Shown here in pieces: positions 38,026 to 46,745 of a stretch of 64,000 bases of DNA. The stretch covers positions 62,001 to 126,000 of the forward strand of contig JAFPBO010000014.1 of assembly GCA_017390475.1 (NCBI GenBank), written 5' to 3'. Position 1 is the first letter of the stretch; each line of letters opens with the position of its first letter. A program made the translations under genes and the position numbers. The notes beneath the pieces were generated by a model, which did no database searches, had not been told where the DNA came from, and saw only the letters and a list, made by a program, of their open reading frames with translations. This DNA comes from Loktanella sp. GTDB taxonomy: Bacteria > Pseudomonadota > Alphaproteobacteria > Rhodobacterales > Rhodobacteraceae.

Positions 38026-39783
38026 CTATGACACCGCCTCTGGTGCGACCAGATGCCCGCCACCCAGATCGGTCAGGGCAAGCCGCGTGATCTGCTCACC
38101 GATCCGCCGCATCGGCGACGGCGGCTCACCCGCGGGGCGTAGATAAGGCAGCCGTGTGCGGGTCGGATCCGGGATCGGGACGGCCTCCAGCAGACGGCGG
38201 GTATAGGGGTGGCGCGGATTGCCGAATATCTGGTCGCGTGTGCCCATTTCCACGATCTGGCCCAGATACATCACAGCCAGCCGGTCGACGACATTTTCGA
38301 CCACTGCCATGTCGTGGCTGATGAACAGATAGGCCACGCCGAATTCGGCCTTCAACTCTTCCAACAGCGCCAGCACACGGGCCTGCACCGACACATCCAG
38401 CGCCGACACGCTTTCGTCGCAAATGATCAGCCGGGGCCGCAACGCCAACGCGCGGGCGACGCAGATGCGTTGCCGCTGGCCGCCGGAAAATTCATGCGGA
38501 TAGCGGGTCATCTGATCCGGAGTCAGCCCGACACGGCGAAAGAGTTCCGCCGTGCGATCATGTCGTTCGCTGGCCGTGCCGATCCCGTGGATCACCAAAG
38601 GTTCCGCGACCGCATCGCCGACCTTCATCCTTGGGTCGAGGGCGGCCATCGGGTCCTGAAACACCATCTGCACATCGCGGCAGATATCCTTGCGGCCCTG
38701 CGCGGTCAGACCCGCCAAGGATTTGCCATCCACATTGATCTGCCCCTGATGCGGGACCAAACCAACCAGCGCCTTGGCAATCGTGGATTTGCCACAGCCG
38801 CTTTCGCCGACAAGGCCAAAGGTCTCGCCGGGTTGGATGTCGAACGTCACACCTTCCACCGCATGCACGCGGTGGGTGGGACGGCCCAGAAAATTCGCGC
38901 CGATGTCGAAATGCACTTTCACATCGACCAATCGCGCCACCGGGACCAGTGCCTTGGGCGGCAAAGAGGCCGCACGTGCGGCCCCTGCCCCCAGCCGTGG
39001 CACAGCCGCCAACAGATCGCGGGTATATTCGGCTTGTGGGGCGGCGAAGACATCCGTCGTTCGCCCTTGCTCAACCATCCGGCCCGCCTGCATCACTACG
39101 ACGCGATCCGCCGTTTCCGCCACCACGCCCATATCATGCGTGATCAGGATGATCGCTGCGCCGGTCTGCTGCTGCAGGTCCCTGAGCAGTTCAAGCACCT
39201 CGCGCTGCACGGTCACATCCAATGCAGTCGTCGGTTCATCCGCGATCAGCAGCGCCGGACGCAAAGCCAGCGCCATGGCGATCATCACCCGCTGGCGCAT
39301 CCCGCCAGATAATTCATGCGGATATTGGCCCATCCGGCGTTCGGGTTCGGCAAGCCGCACTTGCCGCAAGGCTGCAATGGCTGCCACACGCGCCTGATTG
39401 CGCGACAGCGGCTCGTGCGCCCGGATCGCCTCGGTCAATTGCGTGCCGATGGTCTGCACCGGGTTCAGCGAGGTCATCGGCTCCTGAAAGATCATCGCCA
39501 CCTGCGCGCCGCGCAAAGGCCGCATCTGGTTTTCGTTGAGTTGCGTCAGATCGGTGCCGCCCAGCACCATCTGCCCAGATGTCACAGTCACATTGTTCGG
39601 CAATAAACCCATAAGCGCCAGTGAGGTGATGGATTTCCCCGACCCGCTTTCGCCTGCAATCGCCAGCGTTTCGCCCGCGCGGAGATCGAAACTCAGGTCC
39701 GAGACAAGGGGTTTCACCACCCCCCTGTCCCGGACCGAGACGGTCAGATCGCGGACTGACAGCAACGGATCAGGCATAGTCAT
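38026..39783 (-). CDS. ABC transporter, double ATP-binding subunit (DppD-DppF fusion type)
   Basis: Energises the peptide-type importer encoded upstream. 585 residues with two complete nucleotide-binding domains: GESGSGKS / LSGGMRQRVMIA in the first and GESGCGKST / FSGGQRQRICVARA in the second (from about residue 300). A C-terminal oligopeptide-transporter tail (NPRHPYTRRLLEAVP) is present. The ATG at 39783 overlaps the amidase stop by four bases. Last gene of the amide operon. Confidence 0.93.
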   Translation of the reverse strand: MTMPDPLLSVRDLTVSVRDRGVVKPLVSDLSFDLRAGETLAIAGESGSGKSITSLALMGLLPNNVTVTSGQMVLGGTDLTQLNENQMRPLRGAQVAMIFQEPMTSLNPVQTIGTQLTEAIRAHEPLSRNQARVAAIAALRQVRLAEPERRMGQYPHELSGGMRQRVMIAMALALRPALLIADEPTTALDVTVQREVLELLRDLQQQTGAAIILITHDMGVVAETADRVVVMQAGRMVEQGRTTDVFAAPQAEYTRDLLAAVPRLGAGAARAASLPPKALVPVARLVDVKVHFDIGANFLGRPTHRVHAVEGVTFDIQPGETFGLVGESGCGKSTIAKALVGLVPHQGQINVDGKSLAGLTAQGRKDICRDVQMVFQDPMAALDPRMKVGDAVAEPLVIHGIGTASERHDRTAELFRRVGLTPDQMTRYPHEFSGGQRQRICVARALALRPRLIICDESVSALDVSVQARVLALLEELKAEFGVAYLFISHDMAVVENVVDRLAVMYLGQIVEMGTRDQIFGNPRHPYTRRLLEAVPIPDPTRTRLPYLRPAGEPPSPMRRIGEQITRLALTDLGGGHLVAPEAVS

Positions 39784-40739
39784 GCGAAAACCGAGCGTGG
39801 GAAATAGAACGATACTACCCAATTGGGCATATCGACGATTTCCGATATCCGCAGATCGCCACAGGTCGACACCAGCATATAGGCATCGACCGCCGCCATG
39901 CCGTGCTGCGCGCAGAGCAGATCGACCATCTGTTCCACCGCTTGGCGCGCGCCGGTCATCAGGTCGGGGCCGATGCCGGTTGTGACCTCATAACCATCCG
40001 CGTCGATATGGCGGGTCACGGGGCCAGCCGTGGTAAAGCGCGGCATTTTCAGATTGGCACCTTTGACCAGATCCAGCGTCAGCGTCACATCCATCGGGCT
40101 TTCGATGGCGGTGCCGCAGACCTCGCCATCGCCTTGGGCGGCATGGGTGTCACCGACGGAAAACAGCGCCCCCGCGACCTCGACCGGCAGGTAAAGCACC
40201 GTGCCTTTGGCGATATCGCGGATGTCGAGATTGCCCCCCGTCCGGCGTGGCGGCACGATGGAATGCAGGCCGGGTTCCGCCTGCGCGACGCCAATGGTCC
40301 CGGTGAACGGCTTCAGCGCGACCTTGCCATGTGTGCCCCAAAGGGCGGGTTCCAGACTGACCGCATCGTATTTCCACAAGGTCAGTGCCGGATCAGTGAA
40401 CTGATCGGCAAGCAGCCCGAAACCGGGGATATTCGCCGTCCAGCCCCAGGCAGAGCCATCCTGCACGCGTGGTGCAAAGTCATGCAGAGTGATTTTCAGC
40501 GCATCGCCGGGTTCGGCTCCATCGACATAGATCGGGCCGGATACCGGATTGATCTTGCCGAAATCCAGAGCTGTGACGTCAGCTACCGTGCTCGACGGGC
40601 CAAGCTGGCCCGCCGATGAATCCTGACAGTGAAACAGGATCGTTGATCCGGGTGCGACCACCTCGGCCGGGGCAATGGAATTGTCCCAGCCGAAATGGTG
40701 CTGCGCCCCGTGGATCGTGTAGTCGCAGTTTTTGCACAT
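39780..40739 (-). CDS. fmdA: Acetamidase/formamidase family amidohydrolase
   Basis: Hydrolyses small aliphatic amides (formamide, acetamide) to ammonia and the acid in the cytoplasm. 319 residues. FHCQDSSAGQLGP and VGDTHAAQGDGEVCGTAIE are family hallmarks with metal-binding His/Asp/Glu. It lies between the solute-binding protein and the ATPase gene of a Dpp-type importer and behind AmiC/AmiR-type regulators, which supports an amide substrate. The exact amide is unknown. Confidence 0.88.
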   Translation of the reverse strand: MCKNCDYTIHGAQHHFGWDNSIAPAEVVAPGSTILFHCQDSSAGQLGPSSTVADVTALDFGKINPVSGPIYVDGAEPGDALKITLHDFAPRVQDGSAWGWTANIPGFGLLADQFTDPALTLWKYDAVSLEPALWGTHGKVALKPFTGTIGVAQAEPGLHSIVPPRRTGGNLDIRDIAKGTVLYLPVEVAGALFSVGDTHAAQGDGEVCGTAIESPMDVTLTLDLVKGANLKMPRFTTAGPVTRHIDADGYEVTTGIGPDLMTGARQAVEQMVDLLCAQHGMAAVDAYMLVSTCGDLRISEIVDMPNWVVSFYFPRSVFA

Positions 40740-40744
40740 CAGAT

Positions 40745-42364
40745 TTACTCGGTCACAAAGACATAGTCATAGTTGACAGGGATCGACACCGGATCGACAT
40801 AAAGCGCGTCATCACCCCCCATGCGGGCCGATTTCATCGTGTAGCGCTGTTCGTTGAACACCGGCACCCAAGGGGCTTCGGCCATCACATCCTGATAGAC
40901 CTGCGACCACATTTCCAGCCGCTCTGGTGCTGCAGGGTCGATGAAGCTGTCAGCTTCAACAGCCATGGCATCGATCCCTTCATTGCAGAATTTCGACCAG
41001 TTCCAGCCCCCCTCGCCCGCGCCGGCGCAACCGAGGATCGGGCCATAAAAGTTCGAGGGGTCCGGGAAATCAGCGATCCAGGCCATGCCGCCGGACCAGA
41101 TCATCGGCGCCTCTCCCGCGCCGCCAGCCTCGATCACATTGGCCTGTGCCAGACTGCGGATTTCCAGTGTCACGCCGATCTCTGCCAGATCCTGCTGGAT
41201 CGCTTGGGCGATCCGCGGGTTGGGGTCGGTGTTCATCACGTAAAGCTCGGTGGTGAAACCATCCGCAAAACCGGCCTCGGCCAGTTTGGCCTTGGCGGCT
41301 TCGACATCATACGCGAAACCATCGAACCCTTCGCTATAGCCTGGCATGCTGGGTGGCAGCGGCTGGGTGGCGGGCACAGCGCGCCCGTTGATGATCTGGA
41401 CGATCCGTTCCTTGTTGATCGCCATGTTCACCGCCTCGCGCACGGCAAGCTGATCGAACGGGGCAACGCCGACATTCAACGTGATATAGCCGGTATGCAA
41501 CTGGCCGCCTTCGATCACGCGCGCAGCCTGTTCAGGATCAGCCATGACTTCGACGAATTTCGCAGGCGGGATGCCGTCACCCGGCACGTCGACTTCACCC
41601 TGTTGCAAGCGAAGAAGTGCGACAATCGGCTCTTGCCCGACCTCAAAGGTGATGCCATCCAGATATGGTACGCCTTCACGCCAGTAATCGGCGTTCTTTT
41701 CAAAGACGACGCGCTGGCCGATGGTCCAGTCAGTCAGTTTAAACGCGCCCGTACCGACAGGGTTCTTGCCGAAATCATCGCCCATTTCCTCGACCACCTC
41801 TTGCGGCACGATGGAGGCAAAGTTCAGCCCCATCACATGCAGGAAGGTTGCATCAGGCCGTGACAGGGTGATCTGCACGGTCAGCGGATCAAGCACCTCG
41901 ACCCCCGCCAACGTCTCTGCCGCACCGCTTGAAATCTCGTCAAACCCGACAATCGACGCAAAGAACCCTGCGCCGGGCGATTGCGTGGCAGGCAAGGTCA
42001 CACGGTCGAGCGAATATTTGACATCTTCAGCCGTCATTTCACGGCCGTTGTGGAAGGTCACACCCTCACGCAGCGTGAAGGTAAAGACAGTGCCATCCTC
42101 GGACACCTCATAGCTTTCGGCCAGACCGGGGCGCAGATCGGTGGTGCCGGGGACATAATCCATCAGCCCGTCAAATAGCGATTTGATCATCGACCAGTTC
42201 TGCCAATCATAGCCGATGGCTGGGTCGAGCGTGGCGACATCATCCTTATAGGTGATGGTGATCATGCCACCCGGTGTCGCGGCGGGGTCAGGTGTGTAAT
42301 CCTGTGCCGCCAGCGGCAGCGCCATGGCAGCGATAAGAGCAGTCGAACAAAGCAGTTTTTTCAT
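40745..42364 (-). CDS. ABC transporter solute-binding protein, peptide family (SBP_bac_5)
   Basis: Periplasmic receptor of the importer. 539 residues with a signal peptide (MKKLLCSTALIAAMALPLAAQ). LRPGLAESYEVSEDGTVFTFTLREGVTFHNGREMTAEDV-type sequence near residues 70-115 is diagnostic of DppA/OppA proteins. The ATG at 42364 has AGGAA seven bases before it. In this operon it probably delivers an amide or amidated compound rather than peptides; this is inference. Confidence 0.92.
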   Translation of the reverse strand: MKKLLCSTALIAAMALPLAAQDYTPDPAATPGGMITITYKDDVATLDPAIGYDWQNWSMIKSLFDGLMDYVPGTTDLRPGLAESYEVSEDGTVFTFTLREGVTFHNGREMTAEDVKYSLDRVTLPATQSPGAGFFASIVGFDEISSGAAETLAGVEVLDPLTVQITLSRPDATFLHVMGLNFASIVPQEVVEEMGDDFGKNPVGTGAFKLTDWTIGQRVVFEKNADYWREGVPYLDGITFEVGQEPIVALLRLQQGEVDVPGDGIPPAKFVEVMADPEQAARVIEGGQLHTGYITLNVGVAPFDQLAVREAVNMAINKERIVQIINGRAVPATQPLPPSMPGYSEGFDGFAYDVEAAKAKLAEAGFADGFTTELYVMNTDPNPRIAQAIQQDLAEIGVTLEIRSLAQANVIEAGGAGEAPMIWSGGMAWIADFPDPSNFYGPILGCAGAGEGGWNWSKFCNEGIDAMAVEADSFIDPAAPERLEMWSQVYQDVMAEAPWVPVFNEQRYTMKSARMGGDDALYVDPVSIPVNYDYVFVTE

Positions 42365-42399
42365 GATGATCTTCCTGTTGTTGATGGTGGTTAATTGCT

Positions 42400-43320
42400 T
42401 CACCGCATCTTGATGCGCGGATCGATGAAGGGGGTGATGACGTCAGCCAAAAGATTGCCCAGCACGATGGCGGTCGCCGACACCATGGTGACCCCCATGA
42501 TGATCGGGATATCGACACGCTGGATTGCCTGCCAGGCAAGCTGCCCGATGCCGGGCCAGCCGAACACGCTTTCGACGACGACGAGCCCGCCCATGAAAAT
42601 GCCGATATCGATCCCGATCATCGCGATGATCGGCAGGATCGCATTAGGCAAGGCATGGCGGGTCAGAATTCGCGCACGGGTCAGCCCCTTGGCGCGCGCG
42701 GTGCGGATGTAATCCTGCCGCAGCACCTCGATCATCGACGACCGCATCATGCGCGAATACCAGCCTGATCCCATGATCCCCAGCGTGATCGCGGGCAGCA
42801 CCAGATGTGCGAAGGTGCCGTAACCGCCGATGGGAAACCAGCCAAGCTGGACGGCAAAGACGTATAGCAGCAGCAGACCGACCACGAATTGCGGGGCCGA
42901 GACGGCTACGAAACTGGTCACCATCAAGGCCTGATCCAAGGGCCGCCCGCGAAACATCGCAGCGATCACGCCCAGCGTTAGCCCGATCAGCAATTCGCAG
43001 AAAATCCCGCCCGCCATCAACAGCAAGGTCGCAGGCAGCCGCGAGGCGATCAGCGCCGACACTTCTGTCCTTTGCAGATAGCTGCGGCCCATATCACCTT
43101 GGACAAGCCCCGCCAGATAGCGGCCATATTGCACCAGCAACGGCTGATCCAACCCCAGTTGCTGGCGGATATTCTCCACCGTCTGCGCCGTAGCGGATCG
43201 GCCTGCAATCTGGCGCACCGGATCGGCTGGCAGGACGTAAAGCAGCACGAAAGTAATGAAACTGACGCCCAGCAGGATCAGCACGGCCTGAATAACGCGA
43301 CGCAACAGATATCCGGCCAT
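42400..43320 (-). CDS. ABC transporter permease, DppB type
   Basis: Inner-membrane subunit of the importer, 306 residues, six hydrophobic helices; the N-terminus YLLRRVIQAVLILLGVSFITFVLLYVLP-like segment and the EAA loop TARAKGLTRARILTRHALPNA are typical. The ATG overlaps the DppC-type stop (TGATG). Confidence 0.93.
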   Translation of the reverse strand: MAGYLLRRVIQAVLILLGVSFITFVLLYVLPADPVRQIAGRSATAQTVENIRQQLGLDQPLLVQYGRYLAGLVQGDMGRSYLQRTEVSALIASRLPATLLLMAGGIFCELLIGLTLGVIAAMFRGRPLDQALMVTSFVAVSAPQFVVGLLLLYVFAVQLGWFPIGGYGTFAHLVLPAITLGIMGSGWYSRMMRSSMIEVLRQDYIRTARAKGLTRARILTRHALPNAILPIIAMIGIDIGIFMGGLVVVESVFGWPGIGQLAWQAIQRVDIPIIMGVTMVSATAIVLGNLLADVITPFIDPRIKMR

Positions 43321-44213
43321 CAATCCTGCCCTCTTTGTGTGGGGTCCAGCACATCGCGCAAGGCATCACCGACCAGATTGAACGCCAATGCCAACAGCAG
43401 GATCGCGGCTCCCGGGATGAACACGAGCCACGGCGCGGCCTGAAAATAGGTCTGGTTTTCAAAGATGATATTGCCCCAGCTTGGCGTCGGCGGTTGCACC
43501 CCGACACCAAGGAAACTCAGGGTCGCCTCCAACAATACGGTGACCGAAATGCCCAAAGTCCCCCAGACAATCAGCGTCGGCACCAGATGCGGCAGGATAT
43601 GCCGGAACAGGATGCGCGATTGTGATGCGCCCAAGGTGCGTTCGGCGGCGATGAACTCACGCTCTGACAGGCTGGTGGTTTCAGTATAGACCACACGCGC
43701 AGTCTGCACCCAGTTCACCAGCGCGATGACCATCGCCACGATCCAGAGCGAGGGCTGGAAAATCGCCGCCAGACAAATCGCCAGCAACAGCGCCGGAAAG
43801 GCCATCATCAGATCAGTAAAGCGCATCAGCACCGACCCGATCCAGCCCCGCAGAAACCCCGCAGTCAGCCCGATCAATGTACCGATGATCAGCGCCGCGC
43901 CATTCGCCACCACCCCGATGATCAGCGAGGTGCGCGCGCCGTAAAGGATACGGCTGAACAAATCGCGCCCTAGCAGGTCCGTGCCCATCAGAAAGTCGCC
44001 GCCCGGCGGCATCGGTGCGCCTTGCAGGGTCAGACCGTCGAACAATTGCTCGTTCGGGCCATAGCGCACCAGCCAAGGCGCAAAGATCGCCCCACCCACG
44101 ACGATGAAAATGATCGCAAAGCCGAACAAAGCAAGCTTGCGGCGTAGCAGGCGGCGGAAGACACCCGCGCCGCCCTTGGGCGCCTGCAAGGGGATCGGGG
44201 CGATATCAACCAT
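43320..44213 (-). CDS. ABC transporter permease, DppC type
   Basis: Second permease subunit, 297 residues, six helices. LMGTDLLGRDLFSRILYGARTS and the EAA loop AAERTLGASQSRILFRHILPH mark the DppC family. The ATG at 44213 lies inside the end of the antiterminator gene and has AGGAG seven bases upstream; a GTG six bases earlier is less likely. Confidence 0.93.
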   Translation of the reverse strand: MVDIAPIPLQAPKGGAGVFRRLLRRKLALFGFAIIFIVVGGAIFAPWLVRYGPNEQLFDGLTLQGAPMPPGGDFLMGTDLLGRDLFSRILYGARTSLIIGVVANGAALIIGTLIGLTAGFLRGWIGSVLMRFTDLMMAFPALLLAICLAAIFQPSLWIVAMVIALVNWVQTARVVYTETTSLSEREFIAAERTLGASQSRILFRHILPHLVPTLIVWGTLGISVTVLLEATLSFLGVGVQPPTPSWGNIIFENQTYFQAAPWLVFIPGAAILLLALAFNLVGDALRDVLDPTQRGQD

Positions 44214-44796
44214 GATCACTCTCCTGAGGTCCGGCGTTGGAGACGATGCGTTCTGCCGCTTCCTCGAAACTCACCCGCCAGGCCATCGCCATCGCGCGCA
44301 GCTGGTCATAGGCGGCATCTTCCGACTTGCCCCGCGCGGCCAGCAAGGCCACGGCGCGCACCACAGTTTGCCGCTGCCCCAACCGCGCGCGCAGGCTGGT
44401 AATCCGGTCGGCCATTTCGGCGCGTGCGTCAAAAGTCGCGCGCGCAATCAGCAAGGCGGAATAGACGCCGCCCGTTCCCACAGGTTTCAAAATCTGCGCA
44501 TCAGCGCCAAAATTCATCAGCCATTCGATGCGCCCCGGTGCCTCGGACCCGACAAGGGCGATAGTGGGCATCGGGGCCTGACCTGCAGGCCAAGGGAATT
44601 GATCGTCATAGGCGGTATCGACGTCCAGAAACAGGTAATCGCTGCTGCGCGCCGCTGCAGGCAGATCGGGCCAATAACTGACGGCCTGCAACCCGATCGC
44701 CTCTAACTGGCGGGTCAGGGCAACCACTGTCGCATGCGGGCGATGCAGGATCGCAGCATTTGCACCGCCCAGTTCGGGGATCTGCAAGCGCCGCAT
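44206..44796 (-). CDS. amiR: ANTAR-domain antiterminator, AmiR/NasT type
   Basis: RNA-binding antitermination regulator of 196 residues. The N-terminal part is a pseudo-receiver (LFLDVDTAYDD, PTIALVGSEAPGRIEWLMNFGADAQILKP). A coiled coil (residues 120-140) leads to the ANTAR helices VVRAVALLAARGKSEDAAYDQLRAMAMAWRVSFEEAAERIV, shown here in parts: LLAARGKSEDAAYDQLR and AMAWRVSFEEAAERIV. As with Pseudomonas AmiR it should be held inactive by the AmiC-like protein and act on the operon leader. ATG overlaps the amiC stop (TGATG). Confidence 0.88.
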   Translation of the reverse strand: MRRLQIPELGGANAAILHRPHATVVALTRQLEAIGLQAVSYWPDLPAAARSSDYLFLDVDTAYDDQFPWPAGQAPMPTIALVGSEAPGRIEWLMNFGADAQILKPVGTGGVYSALLIARATFDARAEMADRITSLRARLGQRQTVVRAVALLAARGKSEDAAYDQLRAMAMAWRVSFEEAAERIVSNAGPQESDHG

Positions 44797-45890
44797 CACG
44801 TTACCACTCGCAAGGCCGGGCGCGGCGTGTCGCGACCCATCGTCAGGTACGGATCACCTTCGACCAGACCCATGGATTTCAACGGTACAAAGGCACCGTC
44901 CTGCACCTGTGCAATCACCACCGGCAGGCTGGTGTGATGGGTGCGCGCATTGATCCCCATCTGCGTTGCCTTCGGCAAGGCCAACAGGTCCGCCAGTGGC
45001 AACATCTCTGCCCCCGGATGATCATTCAGCAAATGCGCCAGCATCATGACAGAGGCATGCGCCGCCGCCTCGAACGATGAGCCAAAATCGCACCCCTCAC
45101 CCTGCGCCAGATCAGGCATCCCGCGGAACCACGGCCCAGCGGCGATAACGCCTTCGCCCGCATCGCCGATAGCGGGCAATTCGCATTCGGTCAGGTTGCA
45201 GGACAGCACCGGGCAATTACCTTGCGCGAAATAGGGATCTTTGGCGCGCAGTTCAGCCATGACCTGCAAAAACGCATATTGGGATGGGCCGATCAGCTGG
45301 TTCAGCACGAAATCCGGTCGTAGTTCGGCAATTTCATCGACAATCCGCGCCACATCGGTCGCCCCCAGCGGCAAATAGCGTTCGCCGAGAACAGACCCAC
45401 CGGCACGCATCCCGATTTCGCGCGCCAGCCGGTTCATCTCCCATCCCCAGATGTAATTCGACCCGGTCAGGTAGCTGCGCGTCCCATGCCGGGCAAAGGC
45501 GTGATCGAGCAATGGCAACAGGTGCTGGTTCGGGCAGGCATGGGTATAGACGATGCGATCCGAAGTCTCGAACCCTTCATGCGGCACCGGATACCACAGC
45601 GCGCCATCAGCCCGTTCAAGTGCAGGGATCACTTCCTTACGGCTCCAGGATGTGGTGCAGCCAATGACATGGCGCGCAGCGGTTTCGCGCAGGATGTCTT
45701 CGCACATCGGGGCATAGGCATCGACATTCCCCTGCGGATCACGGGTGACAGCGCGGAAGGCAATGTCAAAAGCCGGATCAGCATTGACCTGCGCGATACC
45801 TTTCAAGGCGCCGGTCAGGCTCGCCTCACCCAACAGGCTGTAGGTGCCAGAGCGCGAAAACAAAATGCCAAGGTCGATCTTGCGTTTCAA
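44796..45890 (-). CDS. amiC: AmiC-like amide sensor (cytoplasmic periplasmic-binding fold)
   Basis: Type I binding-protein fold without a signal peptide, 364 residues, like AmiC, which binds small amides and releases AmiR. DLGILFSRSGTYSLLGEASL at the N-terminus, IGCTTSWSRKEVIPALE and GSNYIWGWEMNRLAREIG support this. No ATG fits: the frame opens with TTG at 45890, only 16 bases after a terminator hairpin, with a weak GAAAG as ribosome site. Inefficient initiation may be part of the control. First gene of the seven-gene amide operon. Confidence 0.88.
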   Translation of the reverse strand: MKRKIDLGILFSRSGTYSLLGEASLTGALKGIAQVNADPAFDIAFRAVTRDPQGNVDAYAPMCEDILRETAARHVIGCTTSWSRKEVIPALERADGALWYPVPHEGFETSDRIVYTHACPNQHLLPLLDHAFARHGTRSYLTGSNYIWGWEMNRLAREIGMRAGGSVLGERYLPLGATDVARIVDEIAELRPDFVLNQLIGPSQYAFLQVMAELRAKDPYFAQGNCPVLSCNLTECELPAIGDAGEGVIAAGPWFRGMPDLAQGEGCDFGSSFEAAAHASVMMLAHLLNDHPGAEMLPLADLLALPKATQMGINARTHHTSLPVVIAQVQDGAFVPLKSMGLVEGDPYLTMGRDTPRPALRVVT

Positions 45891-45906
45891 TGCAGTGCTT
45901 TCAACG

Positions 45907-45923
45907 AAAAAAGCCCCGCTTTT
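45907..45923 (-). terminator. Leader terminator before amiC
   Basis: On the minus strand AAAAGC-GGG-GCTTTT is followed by TT, a small stem with a T run ending 16 bases before the amiC start. A terminator between promoter and first gene is what an AmiR/NasT-type antiterminator would control. Confidence 0.55.
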
Positions 45924-45955
45924 CCCGGCAAACGCAGGTTGCGGTTGCAGGAAAA
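45920..45955 (-). promoter_or_regulatory. Alternative (antiterminator-like) hairpin in the amiC leader
   Basis: TTTTCC (45955-45950) can pair with GGAAAA (45925-45920). Inside, GCAA pairs with TTGC and CGCA with TGCG around ACC. The long stem uses the same AAAA that forms the left arm of the terminator, so the two structures exclude each other. The canonical paired hexaloops of ANTAR target RNAs are not obvious. Confidence 0.5.
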
Positions 45956-45986
45956 ACGAGGCGTGAATGCCGGATATGTCATGGCC

Positions 45987-46015
45987 ATCTCGGCCAAGAT
46001 TCGCGGCTTTGTCAA
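45987..46015 (-). promoter_or_regulatory. Possible promoter of the amide operon
   Basis: A perfect TTGACA (46015-46010) is followed after 17 bases by CGAGAT (45992-45987), a poor -10 element. The start would give a leader of roughly 90 bases containing both hairpins. Confidence 0.35.
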
Positions 46016-46145
46016 CTGTTCGCCGGCGACAATGGCCCAGACCACCGGCAAGCGCCTGAATTTTAGGCAGCTAGCACAGCTTTTACAGGCATTGGTCCAG
46101 CAGAGCGTAATTCTGGCGCTGCGAGATCACAGAGCCGCCCATATA

Positions 46146-46604
46146 TCAGTCAGTTTCAACCAGTAACGGCGGCGCAGAATGAGAGTTCAGATTTTCATCG
46201 CCACGCAGCATGGTCCGTTCTGCATCTGCGCGGTTTTCTTCGACAATATCGCCGATCTCGCCATTATGGGCCTCTTCAAATGTCATCAGCGCGATCGCCT
46301 CGCTGGCCTGTGAAAGTTGGGCCTGCGCAAACTCTTTCAGCTGGGGATCATTAAAGACTTTGTCAGAATCCTCAAACAGCACATCGCATTGCACGTCCTC
46401 GAAATCTGCCGCGCATTCCGTCACGACCGCACGGACTGGTCCGCAATTCGTGGCATTGGGCATGGCGACACATTCACTGACGATTGGCACGAAAGTCGCC
46501 GATTCCTGCGCAGTTTCCGCTTGGGTCTGCGCGCTGATAGCGAAGGGAAGGACACTGAAACAAAGCCCAACTGCACCAGCCGCATATAAAATTTTGAACG
46601 GCAT
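46146..46604 (-). CDS. Small exported protein of unknown function
   Basis: 152 residues with a signal peptide (LYAAGAVGLCFSVLPFAISAQ). The mature part holds four cysteines (SECVAMPNATNCG, TECAADFEDVQCD) in a pattern suggesting two disulfides, then an acidic helical tail (LKEFAQAQLSQASEAIALM). AGGAGAAAATA precedes the ATG. No domain recognised. Stands alone between the amide operon and the reductase gene. Confidence 0.7.
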   Translation of the reverse strand: MPFKILYAAGAVGLCFSVLPFAISAQTQAETAQESATFVPIVSECVAMPNATNCGPVRAVVTECAADFEDVQCDVLFEDSDKVFNDPQLKEFAQAQLSQASEAIALMTFEEAHNGEIGDIVEENRADAERTMLRGDENLNSHSAPPLLVETD

Positions 46605-46745
46605 TATTTTCTCCTGTCAACATGCGTCACGGTTGTTGCGCCTTCCGGGCCTGCCTGAAAGCGTCGAACCAACCCGCTTAGTCAACCCACGAGCCGCTAC
46701 TTTCGTTCCCTGTGCTTTAGCAGAAAACGCAGAGCCTGCGCAAAG

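Noticed and set aside
38209-39312. Long plus-strand open frame opposite the double ATPase gene
   Set aside because: Complement of a gene with two complete ABC domains; no ribosome site or domain of its own.
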